Below are positions 54,505 to 63,312 of a DNA stretch of 64,000 bases, piece by piece; within the stretch, counting starts at the first letter, position 1; each line of letters starts with the position of its first letter. This DNA comes from Prodigiosinella aquatilis (GTDB taxonomy: Bacteria; Pseudomonadota; Gammaproteobacteria; Enterobacterales; Enterobacteriaceae). The notes below the pieces were generated by a model. That model saw only the letters and a program-made list of their open reading frames with translations, had not been told where the DNA came from and did not search any database. A program made the position numbers and the translations under genes. The stretch is from positions 4,712,001 through 4,776,000 of the forward strand of contig CP128857.1 of assembly GCA_030388725.1 (NCBI GenBank), in the 5' to 3' direction.

Positions 54505-54795
54505 ATGACGATTTGGATTAATTTTGGCCGGCTACTGATGCTCGGAGTATGGAGTTTTCTGATTTTTAATCTGATCTCTCCTTTCCCCCGGCCGCTGAAT
54601 ATTTTCATGACCGTCGCGATGGGATTCATGATACTGATGCACGGCATCCAGTTCCTGTTGCTCAAAGCCAGTCAACCTAAAGATGCGCCTCCCCTCGACC
54701 GGGCATTTCAGCTGCGCGTCTTCCTGTTTGGTGTGTTCGAACTACTGGCGTGGCAGAAAAAACAACCGCCCATATCGCCCCGCAAACACAGGTAG
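54505..54795 (+). CDS. yhhL: DUF1145 family membrane protein (YhhL-like)
   Basis: 96 residues. Two ATGs are adjacent; AGAGGA is 5-6 nt from the second (54505), which is preferred. Two or three hydrophobic helices (LLMLGVWSFLIFNLI and MTVAMGFMILMHGIQFLLL) with a conserved PFPRPLN between them; C-terminus basic. Function unknown. Follows rsmD as in E. coli, but with the GCATG tract in between. Confidence 0.88.
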   Translation: MTIWINFGRLLMLGVWSFLIFNLISPFPRPLNIFMTVAMGFMILMHGIQFLLLKASQPKDAPPLDRAFQLRVFLFGVFELLAWQKKQPPISPRKHR

Positions 54796-54868
54796 CCATA
54801 GCAACCAAGCCTGGAGAACACGTTCATCCAGGCTCGGTGTAACGAATCGAAGTAACCAAACAGAAGAT

Positions 54869-55195
54869 TCAGGGATTTTTGCCTGGCAAGTAAGGAAAAT
54901 GGGAAACATTGTCGCCCAGCTCTGAAATCCGCGCACTACCCTTGTCCCGCTCAGTCACCGCATCGATACGGATCACCGCCTGTAACGGAATAAAGCTGCG
55001 ACTGACGCCGGCAAATTCGGTTTTCAGTTTCTCAATTGAGGGATCAACCAGTAGCGTTGATTGGCTATCGAAAACAAAATCGGCAATTTCAATAAAGCCG
55101 AACAGATTGCTCGGTACCAATTCTCGCACATAGAGCTGATAATTCTTGCCGTTATTTATAAACTGAATACGGTAAAGTGCAGGTTCAGTGCTCAT
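54869..55195 (-). CDS. DUF1820 family protein
   Basis: 108-residue soluble cytoplasmic protein of unknown function. The family start YRIQFINNGKNYQLYVREL and GFIEIADFVFD segment are recognisable, with the conserved SFIPLQAVIRIDAV strand. It occupies the place of yhhM in E. coli but is unrelated and on the opposite strand. Confidence 0.85.
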   Translation of the reverse strand: MSTEPALYRIQFINNGKNYQLYVRELVPSNLFGFIEIADFVFDSQSTLLVDPSIEKLKTEFAGVSRSFIPLQAVIRIDAVTERDKGSARISELGDNVSHFPYLPGKNP

Positions 55196-55454
55196 GCAAC
55201 AACCCTCTCCTTCGACATATTGCCAACACTTGTTATGTCATGCGCTACAAAAAAACTGGCCGTTAACATAACATGAAGCTTGCCGCCTCGCATTAGCCGT
55301 TACCGATGTTGTTGATCCCGCTAACAGTCCCTACACTGGGGAGAACATCACCTGATGACAAACGATGAAAACGGCTTGTCCAGGGCTGACTGCAAGCTGC
55401 TTGCTGTCGTCAGTGTTTTTTCGACCGGTCAATTAACTGAATCAAGGACAATCT

Positions 55455-56084
55455 ATGCTGTGGTCTTTTATTGCTGTTCTCTTCTCTGGCTGGTTGTACG
55501 TCGACGCCAGCTACCGTGGCCCCGTCTGGCAGCGCTGGCTGTTCAAGCCCGTGACACTGTTGTTACTGGTTGCTTTGGCCTGGCAAACCCCTATCCCTAG
55601 CGTCCCGGGATATCTGGTGATAGCAGGACTGCTGGCAACACTGATTGGTGATGCGCTGCTGTTGCTTCCCACCCAGCGCTTGCAGTTTGCCATCGGTGCC
55701 TATTTTATGGCGCACCTGCTCTATACGGTGAGTTTTCTCTCTTCGCAATTATCCCTGAGCTTCTTCTGGCCGCTGCCGCTAGTGCTGATAATTCTTGCTG
55801 CGCTACTGATTGCCGTGTTGTGGCAACAACTGGGTACCCAACGCTGGCTGGTTTGCGCCTTTGTGGTGATGACCACCATCATGGTCTGGGTGGCAGGGGA
55901 ACATTACTTCTCGCTGGGTACCGATTACAATTTCTCGTTGCTGGTGGGTACAGGGCTGCTGTTCATTGGTCATGCTATCTGGCTGATCCAGCACTTTCGC
56001 ATCAGCTTCCGAGCCCAGCGTGCCATTGTGGCGGCCTGCTATTTTGGTGGCCACTTTCTGATTGTTAAATCGCTCTATTTTTAA
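55455..56084 (+). CDS. yhhN: YhhN family (TMEM86-like) membrane protein
   Basis: 209 residues with about eight helices, nearly the length of E. coli YhhN. The family includes animal lysoplasmalogenases (TMEM86), with conserved Asp residues in LLGD-like LIGDALLLLP and AGEHYF; whether the bacterial members hydrolyse lipids is not settled. N-terminal MLWSFIAV and VDASYRGPVWQRWLFKP are close to E. coli. Upstream of zntA as in E. coli. Confidence 0.9.
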   Translation: MLWSFIAVLFSGWLYVDASYRGPVWQRWLFKPVTLLLLVALAWQTPIPSVPGYLVIAGLLATLIGDALLLLPTQRLQFAIGAYFMAHLLYTVSFLSSQLSLSFFWPLPLVLIILAALLIAVLWQQLGTQRWLVCAFVVMTTIMVWVAGEHYFSLGTDYNFSLLVGTGLLFIGHAIWLIQHFRISFRAQRAIVAACYFGGHFLIVKSLYF

Positions 56085-56161
56085 ACGGGCTGACTACTGG
56101 TTTCCTCAGGTATGACGGTGTAAAGTTTCCGATGAGAATGACTATCAAACAGGAGTAACCT

Positions 56162-58462
56162 ATGCATCCTCATCACCATACTGAAACCCCTCGCTGCCGT
56201 TGTGGCCACCATCACAAACCGGCTTCTGCGGCGTCGGCGCATACTGGCTGTCCAGCAATCGCCGCGTCGCTCAATCCGATAGCGGCGACCGAGCGTGATG
56301 GCGCCCACAGCGCATCGGATGACAGCGGCAATGCCGATACCGATGACCCCGACAGCGACGAGCGAGCTTCTCTCTCCCGCCAACGTTTCAGTTGGATAAT
56401 CAACGGCATGGATTGCCCCAGTTGTGCCAGAAAAATCGAAACCGCTGTAAAATATATTCCCACCATTGATCAGGTCAACGTGCTGTTCGCTACCGAAAAA
56501 CTGGTCGTCGATGCCCGTACCGATGTACGAGAACAGGTTCAGCAAGCCGTTCACAATGTCGGATTTACGCTTCGGACCACGGATACATCCTCCTCATCTG
56601 TTTCCCAACCTTCCAGCGTTATGCAGGGCAACGGTTTCTTAATCCTGTTCGCTCTGCTGGCGATGGCAAGCTGGATGATATCGTTTATCTCACCCTCTAA
56701 GAGTGAAGCAGCCTTTTTCGCCACAACGTTAGTCGGCCTGATACCGGTTATAAAAAAAGCCTGGCAGCTTACCCGGTCAGGTTCCCCCTTTGCCATTGAA
56801 ACCCTGATGAGCGTAGCGGCACTGGGTGCGTTGCTTATCGGCGCTATTACCGAGGCCACGGTAGTGTTGTTACTGTTCATGTTGGGTGAACGATTGGAAG
56901 CGTACGCGGCGCAACGAGCCAGAAGCGGCGTTAGCGCATTAATGAAATTACTACCGGAAGAGGCCGTTACTCTTCGTGGACAGAAGCGAGTTACCGTTCC
57001 TCTCACCGAGCTGATTCCCGGCGATATTATTGAAGTGTCTCCCGGTGGCCGGCTACCTGCCGATGCCCGACTGCTGACCATTGACGCCAGCTTTGATGAA
57101 AGTGCCATTACCGGTGAATCCATCCCGGTTGAACATCATCAGGGAAGCCGGATCGCAGCGGGTAGTCTGTGTGTTGATCACGTGGTGCAATTGGAAGTGG
57201 TATCCCAACCGGGAAACAATGCTATTGACCGTATGTTGCAACTGATTGAAGAAGCCGAAGAACGTCGGGCCCCCATTGAACGTTTTATCGACCGCTTCAG
57301 TCGCTATTACACTCCCGCCATCATGTTGATTTCGCTGCTGGTGATGATCGTTCCTCCATTGTTGCTGTCGCAACTCTGGCAACCCTGGATTTACCGTGGA
57401 CTGGCGCTACTGTTGATCGGTTGCCCCTGCGCATTGGTCATTTCGACACCAGCGGCGATTACTGCCGGGCTGGCAGCGGCGGCACGCCGTGGCGCACTGA
57501 TCAAAGGCGGTGCTGCCCTGGAATCTCTCGGCACGTTACGTGTTATCGCATTCGATAAAACCGGCACACTGACCGAGGGAAAACCACAAGTAACGGATAT
57601 CATACCCGCAGAAATGGTCAGTGAGATGGCGTTGCTGGGCCGTGCCGCCGCCGTAGAATCCGGCTCACACCATCCGTTGGCACAGGCGATTATCCAGCGG
57701 GCACAAGCGAGCAGTAAGTTGCTGCCTTTCGCCGAAGCTCGTCGCACACAAGCTGGCATCGGTGTGGAAGGCCGGGTTAATGGCAAACAGATTCAGGTCA
57801 GTTCATCTTCCCGATTGCCTAACGACGTCCTCACACCTGTGTGGCAACAGCAGATTGAGCGGCTGGAAGGGGAAGGTAAAACCGTGGTGGCAGTACAAGA
57901 GGAAAACCAGATGTTGGGCTTACTGGCATTACGTGACGGAGTACGTCCGGATGCCAGCGCCGCACTTGAATCATTGCACAGTATGGGAATCCGATGTGTG
58001 ATGCTAACGGGTGACAATACGCGTGCTGCCGCCGCTATCGCGCAAACGTTGGGAATTGACTATCGTGCCGGTCTACTCCCGACGGATAAGGTCGAGGCGG
58101 TCAATGCACTGAATCGGCAATACGCCACTGCCATGGTGGGTGACGGCATTAACGACGCCCCGGCGATGAAAGCCGCAACGATCGGCATCGCTATGGGCAA
58201 CGGCACGGATGTGGCACTGGAAACAGCAGATGCTGCCTTAACCCATAGCCGATTGACTGCGCTGGTAACAATGATCGATTTATCCCGGGCGACCTACCGT
58301 AATATCCGTCAGAATGTGGCTATCGCGCTGGGACTAAAAGCGGTATTTCTGATTACCACGCTGATGGGTATTACCGGATTATGGCTGGCGGTGCTGGCAG
58401 ACTCCGGCGCCACCGCGCTGGTTACTGCCAATGCACTGCGGCTACTGCGCAAACGGGATTAA
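56162..58462 (+). CDS. zntA: Zinc/cadmium/lead exporting P1B-type ATPase
   Basis: 766 residues. Exports Zn2+, Cd2+ and Pb2+ to the periplasm. The N-terminal 80 residues are unusual: His/Cys-rich (HPHHH, CRCGHHHK) then Asp/Ser-rich. The metal-binding domain motif GMDCPSC follows at about residue 81. The core is intact: actuator TGES, transmembrane CPC in GCPCALVIS, phosphorylation DKTGT, nucleotide-binding HP (SHHPLAQ) and hinge GDGINDAP. AGGAG precedes the ATG. A ZntR operator could not be identified with confidence. Confidence 0.97.
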   Translation: MHPHHHTETPRCRCGHHHKPASAASAHTGCPAIAASLNPIAATERDGAHSASDDSGNADTDDPDSDERASLSRQRFSWIINGMDCPSCARKIETAVKYIPTIDQVNVLFATEKLVVDARTDVREQVQQAVHNVGFTLRTTDTSSSSVSQPSSVMQGNGFLILFALLAMASWMISFISPSKSEAAFFATTLVGLIPVIKKAWQLTRSGSPFAIETLMSVAALGALLIGAITEATVVLLLFMLGERLEAYAAQRARSGVSALMKLLPEEAVTLRGQKRVTVPLTELIPGDIIEVSPGGRLPADARLLTIDASFDESAITGESIPVEHHQGSRIAAGSLCVDHVVQLEVVSQPGNNAIDRMLQLIEEAEERRAPIERFIDRFSRYYTPAIMLISLLVMIVPPLLLSQLWQPWIYRGLALLLIGCPCALVISTPAAITAGLAAAARRGALIKGGAALESLGTLRVIAFDKTGTLTEGKPQVTDIIPAEMVSEMALLGRAAAVESGSHHPLAQAIIQRAQASSKLLPFAEARRTQAGIGVEGRVNGKQIQVSSSSRLPNDVLTPVWQQQIERLEGEGKTVVAVQEENQMLGLLALRDGVRPDASAALESLHSMGIRCVMLTGDNTRAAAAIAQTLGIDYRAGLLPTDKVEAVNALNRQYATAMVGDGINDAPAMKAATIGIAMGNGTDVALETADAALTHSRLTALVTMIDLSRATYRNIRQNVAIALGLKAVFLITTLMGITGLWLAVLADSGATALVTANALRLLRKRD

Positions 58463-58500
58463 TATTGCAAAGGGCGCTAAATATCATCAGGTGTTCAGCG

Positions 58501-58527
58501 CCCTGTAGACACGATACAGGGTATTTT
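58501..58527 (+). terminator. Terminator of zntA with an alternative upstream hairpin
   Basis: CCCTGTA (58501-58507) pairs with TACAGGG (58515-58521), followed by TATTTTA. A second hairpin GGGCGCT (58472-58478) / AGCGCCC (58497-58503) shares three bases with it, so the two are mutually exclusive. The second lies between the convergent zntA and tusA ends and may serve tusA. Confidence 0.7.
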
Positions 58528-58771
58528 ACTGGCCTTTACGCAGCAGATAACGATAAGGCAGTTGCTCTGTCATCTGGGCCAGCAACTCGTGCTCCATATA
58601 GCGGCAAAAACCTGGAATATCACGCGTAGTAGCAGGATCATCGGCGATGATCAGCAGCGTTTGACCCGTTTCCATCTGTCGCACGGTTTTGCGTACCATC
58701 ATCACCGGCTCCGGGCAACGCAGTCCCTGCGCATCAAGCGTTTTATCCGGGTTGGTAAAGACATCAGCCAT
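58526..58771 (-). CDS. tusA: Sulfur carrier protein TusA
   Basis: 81 residues. Carries persulfide sulfur from IscS through TusBCD to MnmA for 2-thiolation of tRNA wobble uridine, and feeds molybdenum cofactor synthesis. Cys19 in the LRCPEPVMMVRK motif is the sulfur-carrying residue. Confidence 0.97.
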   Translation of the reverse strand: MADVFTNPDKTLDAQGLRCPEPVMMVRKTVRQMETGQTLLIIADDPATTRDIPGFCRYMEHELLAQMTEQLPYRYLLRKGQ

Positions 58772-58952
58772 TAAAATTCTCTGTTTGCGGTGTTTGCAGT
58801 CAATAAAAGAGTAGAAGCGCCCTAGTTTACCTTGTGCATTTTCCGGTGCAAGCCATCAAAATACTTGCATGAAAAGTAACCATTGCAAAGATAAGACAAT
58901 TGCGTATTATGCCGCGTCGTGCCGTAATATGAGGCGAAAAGATTTGTTACTT

Positions 58953-58983
58953 TTGGGTTCCCTCCCCCCAATAACCAAAAAGG
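58953..58983 (+). promoter_or_regulatory. preQ1-I riboswitch candidate upstream of yhhQ
   Basis: P1 stem TTGGG (58953-58957) / CCCAA (58967-58971), loop TTCCCTCCC, then an A-rich tail whose AGG (58981-58983) pairs with CCT (58961-58963) of the loop to form the second stem of an H-type pseudoknot. Size and layout match the minimal class I preQ1 aptamer. The AAGG of the tail is also the ribosome site, seven bases before the ATG, so ligand binding would block translation. Confidence 0.75.
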
Positions 58984-58990
58984 TCATACT

Positions 58991-59668
58991 ATGTTTCAAT
59001 TTACTCCGCAGCAGCGACTCACCGCCCTATGCTGGTTGTCGCTATTCCATGTTCTGATCATCACGTCCAGTAACTACCTAGTACAGCTCCCTATCATGAT
59101 TTTTGGTTTTCATACCACCTGGGGCGCGTTTACCTTTCCATTTATCTTCCTGGCAACCGATCTAACAGTACGAATTTTCGGCGCACCGCTGGCACGCCGC
59201 ATTATCCTGGCGGTAATGATACCGGCCCTGATGATTTCCTACCTGATTTCCTCACTGTTTTATCAGGGAGCCTGGCAGGGTTTTGGTGTGCTGAGCGAAG
59301 TCAACATCGTGGTCGCCCGTATTGCTTCCGCCAGTTTTATGGCCTACGTGTTGGGGCAGATTCTGGATGTACAGGTCTTCAATCGCTTGCGCCAACGCCA
59401 TGCATGGTGGGTTGCACCGTCGGCCTCTGCCGTGCTGGGAAATCTCGTTGATACGATGGCGTTTTTCTTTATCGCGTTTTACCACAGTACAAACCCGTTT
59501 ATGTCAACACACTGGGGAGAGATCGCGATGGTGGACTATGCATTCAAAATCACGATCTGTACGATATTTTTCCTGCCAATGTATGGTGTAGCGCTGAATA
59601 TGCTGCTCCGGCGCCTGAGTCGGCAGGGAAAAGATACCCCTTATCCGGCAGTTCAAAGCGAAAACTGA
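58991..59668 (+). CDS. yhhQ: Queuosine precursor transporter
   Basis: 225 residues, about six helices, COG1738/VUT-1 family. Imports preQ0/preQ1 for queuosine modification of tRNA. Family landmarks FHTTWGAFTFPFIFLATDL and the central ILDVQVFNRLR and GNLVDTMAFF segments are present. Control by the preQ1-binding leader would close salvage when precursor is plentiful. Confidence 0.95.
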   Translation: MFQFTPQQRLTALCWLSLFHVLIITSSNYLVQLPIMIFGFHTTWGAFTFPFIFLATDLTVRIFGAPLARRIILAVMIPALMISYLISSLFYQGAWQGFGVLSEVNIVVARIASASFMAYVLGQILDVQVFNRLRQRHAWWVAPSASAVLGNLVDTMAFFFIAFYHSTNPFMSTHWGEIAMVDYAFKITICTIFFLPMYGVALNMLLRRLSRQGKDTPYPAVQSEN

Positions 59669-59810
59669 TTTCGGAATAACCGGAAAATTATCTTCTTTGT
59701 CAGGTTTTACCGGTACAAGACAGGGTTTGTGACAACAAAACGCTTGTTTTTACTGCCTGAATCGGGTGCCATAACACCGTATCGGTTTTATTGACAAAAG
59801 AAGGGACCCA

Positions 59811-60374
59811 ATGCCGAATATAGCAAAATACCTCGGAATCGGTCTGCTGGCGGCAACGCTGGCAGCGTGCGACGGAAATAGTGACAAAAACACCCCGGTG
59901 CAAAGTAAAAGTGCAACGGCCGAAAAATCAGCGGGACAAACGGTTACTCTACTGTCGGGGAAACTGTCGTTTATCTTACCGGCAGGCCTGAGCGACCAAA
60001 GCGGTAAGCTCAGCACTCAGTCGAACAATATGCATGTCTATGCCAACTCAAATGGCCAAAAAGCCGTGATCGTTATTTTGGACGGCAACACGCCTGACAC
60101 GCTGGCCGTACTGAGCCAACGTTTGGAGGATCAGCAACGTACTCGTGACGCCAACCTCCAGGTAGTGACCAACAAAGCGATTGAGATAGACGGACAGAAA
60201 CTACAGCAGTTGGACAGCATCATCACCAGCGGCGGACAGAAAGCCTATTCTTCCGTCGTACTAGGTAAAGTGGATAACCACCTGATGACATTACAAATTA
60301 CCCTACCCGCAGGCGATCAACAGCAGGCACAAAGCGATGCGGAAAGCATTATCAGTACGCTGAAACTCCATTGA
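59811..60374 (+). CDS. dcrB: DcrB family lipoprotein
   Basis: 187 residues. Lipoprotein signal peptide with lipobox LAAC at about residues 16-19. The remainder matches E. coli DcrB over most of its length (GKLSFILPAGLSDQSGKL, NNMHVYANSNGQKAV). DcrB is needed for some phage DNA injection and for envelope lipoprotein homeostasis in E. coli. Lies between yhhQ and yhhS as there. Confidence 0.93.
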   Translation: MPNIAKYLGIGLLAATLAACDGNSDKNTPVQSKSATAEKSAGQTVTLLSGKLSFILPAGLSDQSGKLSTQSNNMHVYANSNGQKAVIVILDGNTPDTLAVLSQRLEDQQRTRDANLQVVTNKAIEIDGQKLQQLDSIITSGGQKAYSSVVLGKVDNHLMTLQITLPAGDQQQAQSDAESIISTLKLH

Positions 60375-60380
60375 CAAGGA

Positions 60381-60402
60381 TCAGGGTCGTAAACGGCCCT
60401 GA
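60381..60402. terminator. Inverted repeat between convergent dcrB and yhhS
   Basis: TCAGGGTCGT (60381-60390) is complementary to ACGGCCCTGA (60393-60402) with one G-U pair. Symmetric position suggests bidirectional termination, although no T-run is present. Confidence 0.45.
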
Positions 60403-60418
60403 CACTGATATCACAGGA

Positions 60419-61639
60419 TTACACTCGTCTTAACGTGTCTTCCGGCACAATCAGGGAACGTCGGTACAACCGCCAGATCAGCAATACTCCCCCCAGCAAC
60501 AACAATGCCGCGGCGAGGTAAATTGACGCGACACCAGTGTATCCCATCAGCACACCGGCCACCGGGCCCACAATACCCAGGGAGAGATCGAGGAAAATAG
60601 TGTAGGTTGCCAGCCCACTGCCTTGATTTTGTGGTGATACCGCTTTCACGGCAACGACACCCAATGCGGGGAAAACCAGCGAAAATCCCGCACCCGCCAG
60701 AAAGGCCCCGGCTTCCGCCATGGCGGGATATATTGCCAGCCACACCAGCAGCAACCCCACACCTTCAACCACAAAGCACACGAAAGAAACCGCCAAACCA
60801 CCAAATCGGTTAATCACATTAGGAAACAGTAAACGAGTTCCGACGAAAGCACAGCTGAAAATACTCAGCGTCAATGCGGCCCCTTCCCAATGTTTATCGT
60901 CATAAAACAAAGTGATAAAAGTGGAGATAACACCAAATCCGGCCGAGCCCAGGGCCAGAATAACGCCATATACCCATACTTTGCTCAGCACTTCGCGAAA
61001 CGGTAATTTTTTCCCCGGTGTGGCGCTTACGGCCTGTCGTGGCAGCGCCAGCAGAATGGCGGCGGTTGTCACCAGCATAATGACCTTTGCCAACAGCATC
61101 AGTCCGCCCAGATGGTAAATCCACACCCCCAGCGGCGCTCCCACCGCCATCGCCCCATAGGTTGCAATACCGTTCCATGAAATCACTCGGCCAATATGCC
61201 GTGCCCCCACCACTCCGATGCCCCACAACGTCGCCCCGGTACCGGCAAAACTCTGACCGATACCCAGAATGATGCGCCCCATACACAGCAATAATAATGC
61301 CAGCACCGGCGAAGCATCATTCCAGGCCGCCAGCGCATAGAAAACCCCACTCAATAACGCCCCTGCCAACCCCAGTACCACAACGTTTTTAGGGCCTTTT
61401 TCATCCGCATAACGTCCAGCATGCGGGCGACTCAATAGGGTAGCGAAATACTGTAGGCTGATCACCAACCCGGCCCAAAATGGGCTGTAACCAAGATGGT
61501 CGTGAACATAACCAGGCAAAACCGCCAGCGGTAAACCAATGGTCAGATAACTGGCAAAGTTAAACATCACCACGGAAGCAATACACACATTAAGGCGCAA
61601 CGCGCTCAGTGATGGTTCTGGCGGCGACAGAGCAGGCAT
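60419..61639 (-). CDS. yhhS: MFS transporter YhhS
   Basis: 406 residues from ATG 61639 (E. coli 405). A GTG at 61654 is possible; neither has a good ribosome site. Twelve helices; MFS loop motif GRYADEKGPKNVV between helices 2 and 3. Near-identity to the E. coli segment NFASYLTIGLPLAVLPGYVH (20 residues). E. coli YhhS is a putative exporter linked to arabinose/glyphosate-type phenotypes; the native substrate is unclear. Confidence 0.9.
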   Translation of the reverse strand: MPALSPPEPSLSALRLNVCIASVVMFNFASYLTIGLPLAVLPGYVHDHLGYSPFWAGLVISLQYFATLLSRPHAGRYADEKGPKNVVVLGLAGALLSGVFYALAAWNDASPVLALLLLCMGRIILGIGQSFAGTGATLWGIGVVGARHIGRVISWNGIATYGAMAVGAPLGVWIYHLGGLMLLAKVIMLVTTAAILLALPRQAVSATPGKKLPFREVLSKVWVYGVILALGSAGFGVISTFITLFYDDKHWEGAALTLSIFSCAFVGTRLLFPNVINRFGGLAVSFVCFVVEGVGLLLVWLAIYPAMAEAGAFLAGAGFSLVFPALGVVAVKAVSPQNQGSGLATYTIFLDLSLGIVGPVAGVLMGYTGVASIYLAAALLLLGGVLLIWRLYRRSLIVPEDTLRRV

Positions 61640-61663
61640 GAGAGATTGACTCACTTAACATTA

Positions 61664-61682
61664 ACGTTTGCGGGGCAAACGT
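61664..61682. repeat. Perfect inverted repeat upstream of yhhS
   Basis: ACGTTTGC-GGG-GCAAACGT, arms of 8 bp, ending 10-25 bp from the possible yhhS starts and flanked by TTAA on both sides. Candidate operator for a repressor or a 5'-UTR hairpin near the start codon. Confidence 0.55.
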
Positions 61683-61886
61683 GTTAAACGAAAGATTAGT
61701 GTTAACAGCAAGAATCAGCAGTATAAACAAGCCGGTCAAGACTTTCAGCGCTAATTGATACCATATCAATTATTGCACTGATCACCGAGTATTTGACCAA
61801 CCCACGTGCAGCGCACAAAAAACCGGAGTTATCGTGATGTCAGTTATAATCCATAGGATGGATGACCGTATTCAGGAGATAATGTC

Positions 61887-62879
61887 ATGCCAGCGATGCC
61901 AGACCGACAACGTACCACACCGAAAATTCAGAGTAATGGCAACACGCCAGATCCCACATCATTGCTGTCACGGATGAAACGGTGGAGTGACCGGCTAAAA
62001 ACGGTCCCTAGCGTAGCGCACTTTATCCGAGCCGGGGAACGCTTTAATGACCGGATGGGGAATCAGTTTGGCGCAGCCATCACCTATTTCTCTTTTTTGT
62101 CTCTGATTCCCATTTTGATGGTTTCTTTCGCGGCGGCGGGCTTTGTGCTGGCCTCCAATCCGGATATGCTGGCGGAACTGATCAACCATATCGTTAATAC
62201 CATCAGTGATCCCAACCTGGCCAATACGCTGAAAAACACGGTCAATACCGCCGTGCAACAACGTACTACCGTAGGTATTACCGGTTTACTGATTGCGCTG
62301 TATTCCGGCGTTAACTGGATGGGTAATCTGCGTGAAGCGATCCATGCCCAATCTCGTGATGTCTGGGAACGTAAACCACATGATGAAGAGAAACTCTATT
62401 TTCAGTACCTGCGCGATTTCTTTTCGCTGATTGGGCTGCTCATCGCCCTGATTATCACCTTGTTCCTGACATCAGTGGCGGGTACCGCACAAAACACCAT
62501 CGTTATTGCGTTGGGTCTGGACGGCATCGAATGGTTGCGACCCGTGATGACACTGATCACACTGTCTATCTCCATATTCGCCAACTATCTGTTATTTATC
62601 TGGATACTGTGGGTGTTGCCACACACCAAACCCCAACACAGCGCACTACTGCGCGGCACACTGATGGCAGCTATCGGTTTCGAGATACTGAAGTTCGCCA
62701 TGACGGTGGCACTTCCCTGGCTTGCCCGTTCACCTTCCGGCGCCGCATTTGGCTCTGTCATCGGCCTGATGACTTTCTTCTACTTTTTTGCTCGGCTAAT
62801 ACTATTTTGTGCGGCATGGATTGCAACGTCAGAAGATAAAGACGATAACACAGGGGATGACGGTGTTCCGCCGAAATAG
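61887..62879 (+). CDS. yhjD: YihY/BrkB family inner membrane protein YhjD
   Basis: 330 residues (E. coli 337). A hydrophilic N-terminus of about 55 residues, then six helices with the family core FNDRMGNQFGAAITYFSFLS and the segment PSGAAFGSVIGLMTFFYFFA. E. coli YhjD mutations rescue cells lacking KDO-lipid A, and a lipid transport role has been suggested; activity is unproven. Confidence 0.93.
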   Translation: MPAMPDRQRTTPKIQSNGNTPDPTSLLSRMKRWSDRLKTVPSVAHFIRAGERFNDRMGNQFGAAITYFSFLSLIPILMVSFAAAGFVLASNPDMLAELINHIVNTISDPNLANTLKNTVNTAVQQRTTVGITGLLIALYSGVNWMGNLREAIHAQSRDVWERKPHDEEKLYFQYLRDFFSLIGLLIALIITLFLTSVAGTAQNTIVIALGLDGIEWLRPVMTLITLSISIFANYLLFIWILWVLPHTKPQHSALLRGTLMAAIGFEILKFAMTVALPWLARSPSGAAFGSVIGLMTFFYFFARLILFCAAWIATSEDKDDNTGDDGVPPK

Positions 62880-62935
62880 GCGTCACGCTCCGTAACGATT
62901 TTTGTACTTTATTACCCGAACAGACAGGAGAAAAT

Positions 62936-63133
62936 ATGCCTTTCGTTAATATCAGAATCACCAAAGACGGAGCAACGGCAGAGCAGAAGAAACAGCTGAT
63001 TGCAGGGGTAACACAAGTGCTGGTAGATACCCTGGGGAAAAATCCTGCCACCACCATGGTCGTGATTGATGAAGTGGATACCGACAACTGGGGAATCGGT
63101 GGTCAGCCTGTAACTGAACTGCGTAAAAAATAA
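62936..63133 (+). CDS. 4-oxalocrotonate tautomerase family protein
   Basis: 65 residues. Removal of Met exposes Pro1 (PFVNIRIT), the catalytic base of tautomerases. The beta-alpha-beta fold of 4-OT subunits is evident, with TMVVIDEVDTDNWGIGG. Substrate not predictable; proteins this size form hexamers or dimers. AGGAG precedes the ATG. Confidence 0.92.
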   Translation: MPFVNIRITKDGATAEQKKQLIAGVTQVLVDTLGKNPATTMVVIDEVDTDNWGIGGQPVTELRKK

Positions 63134-63202
63134 CACCACTGCGCCAGGCACGCCGTGTACCGGATTGGGAAACTGCTGGTTTTCCGATCCACATCATGAA
63201 AA

Positions 63203-63221
63203 AATAAAACATCGTTTCATC
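63203..63221 (+). promoter_or_regulatory. KdgR operator upstream of kdgK
   Basis: AATAAAACATCGTTTCATC matches the KdgR box consensus AATRAAAYRNYRTTTYATT in 18 of 19 positions; only the last base differs. KdgR represses pectin catabolism genes of soft-rot bacteria until KDG accumulates. Located 91 bp before the kdgK start. Confidence 0.9.
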
Positions 63222-63312
63222 GCTCTTGACTCTACGCAGTGTAATGTTGAGACTGGCGCTGACTTTTTCCTGGTTACTTACCGATTTACTTTTTCAAACA
63301 GGCCGGCTTGTC

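Noticed and set aside
54254..54665. Open frames on the minus strand made of repeated Met-Pro-Cys-His-Ala
   Set aside because: They are just the GCATG repeat read in frame and run through rsmD and the YhhL-like gene antisense.
55355..55600. 81-codon frame upstream of and overlapping yhhN
   Set aside because: The second half is the yhhN start read out of frame.
56085..56161. ZntR operator upstream of zntA
   Set aside because: A partial ACTGG...CAGGT symmetry is present, but the spacing and the -35/-10 elements expected for a MerR-type promoter do not fit.
56551..57123. 190-codon minus-strand frame
   Set aside because: Antisense shadow of zntA.
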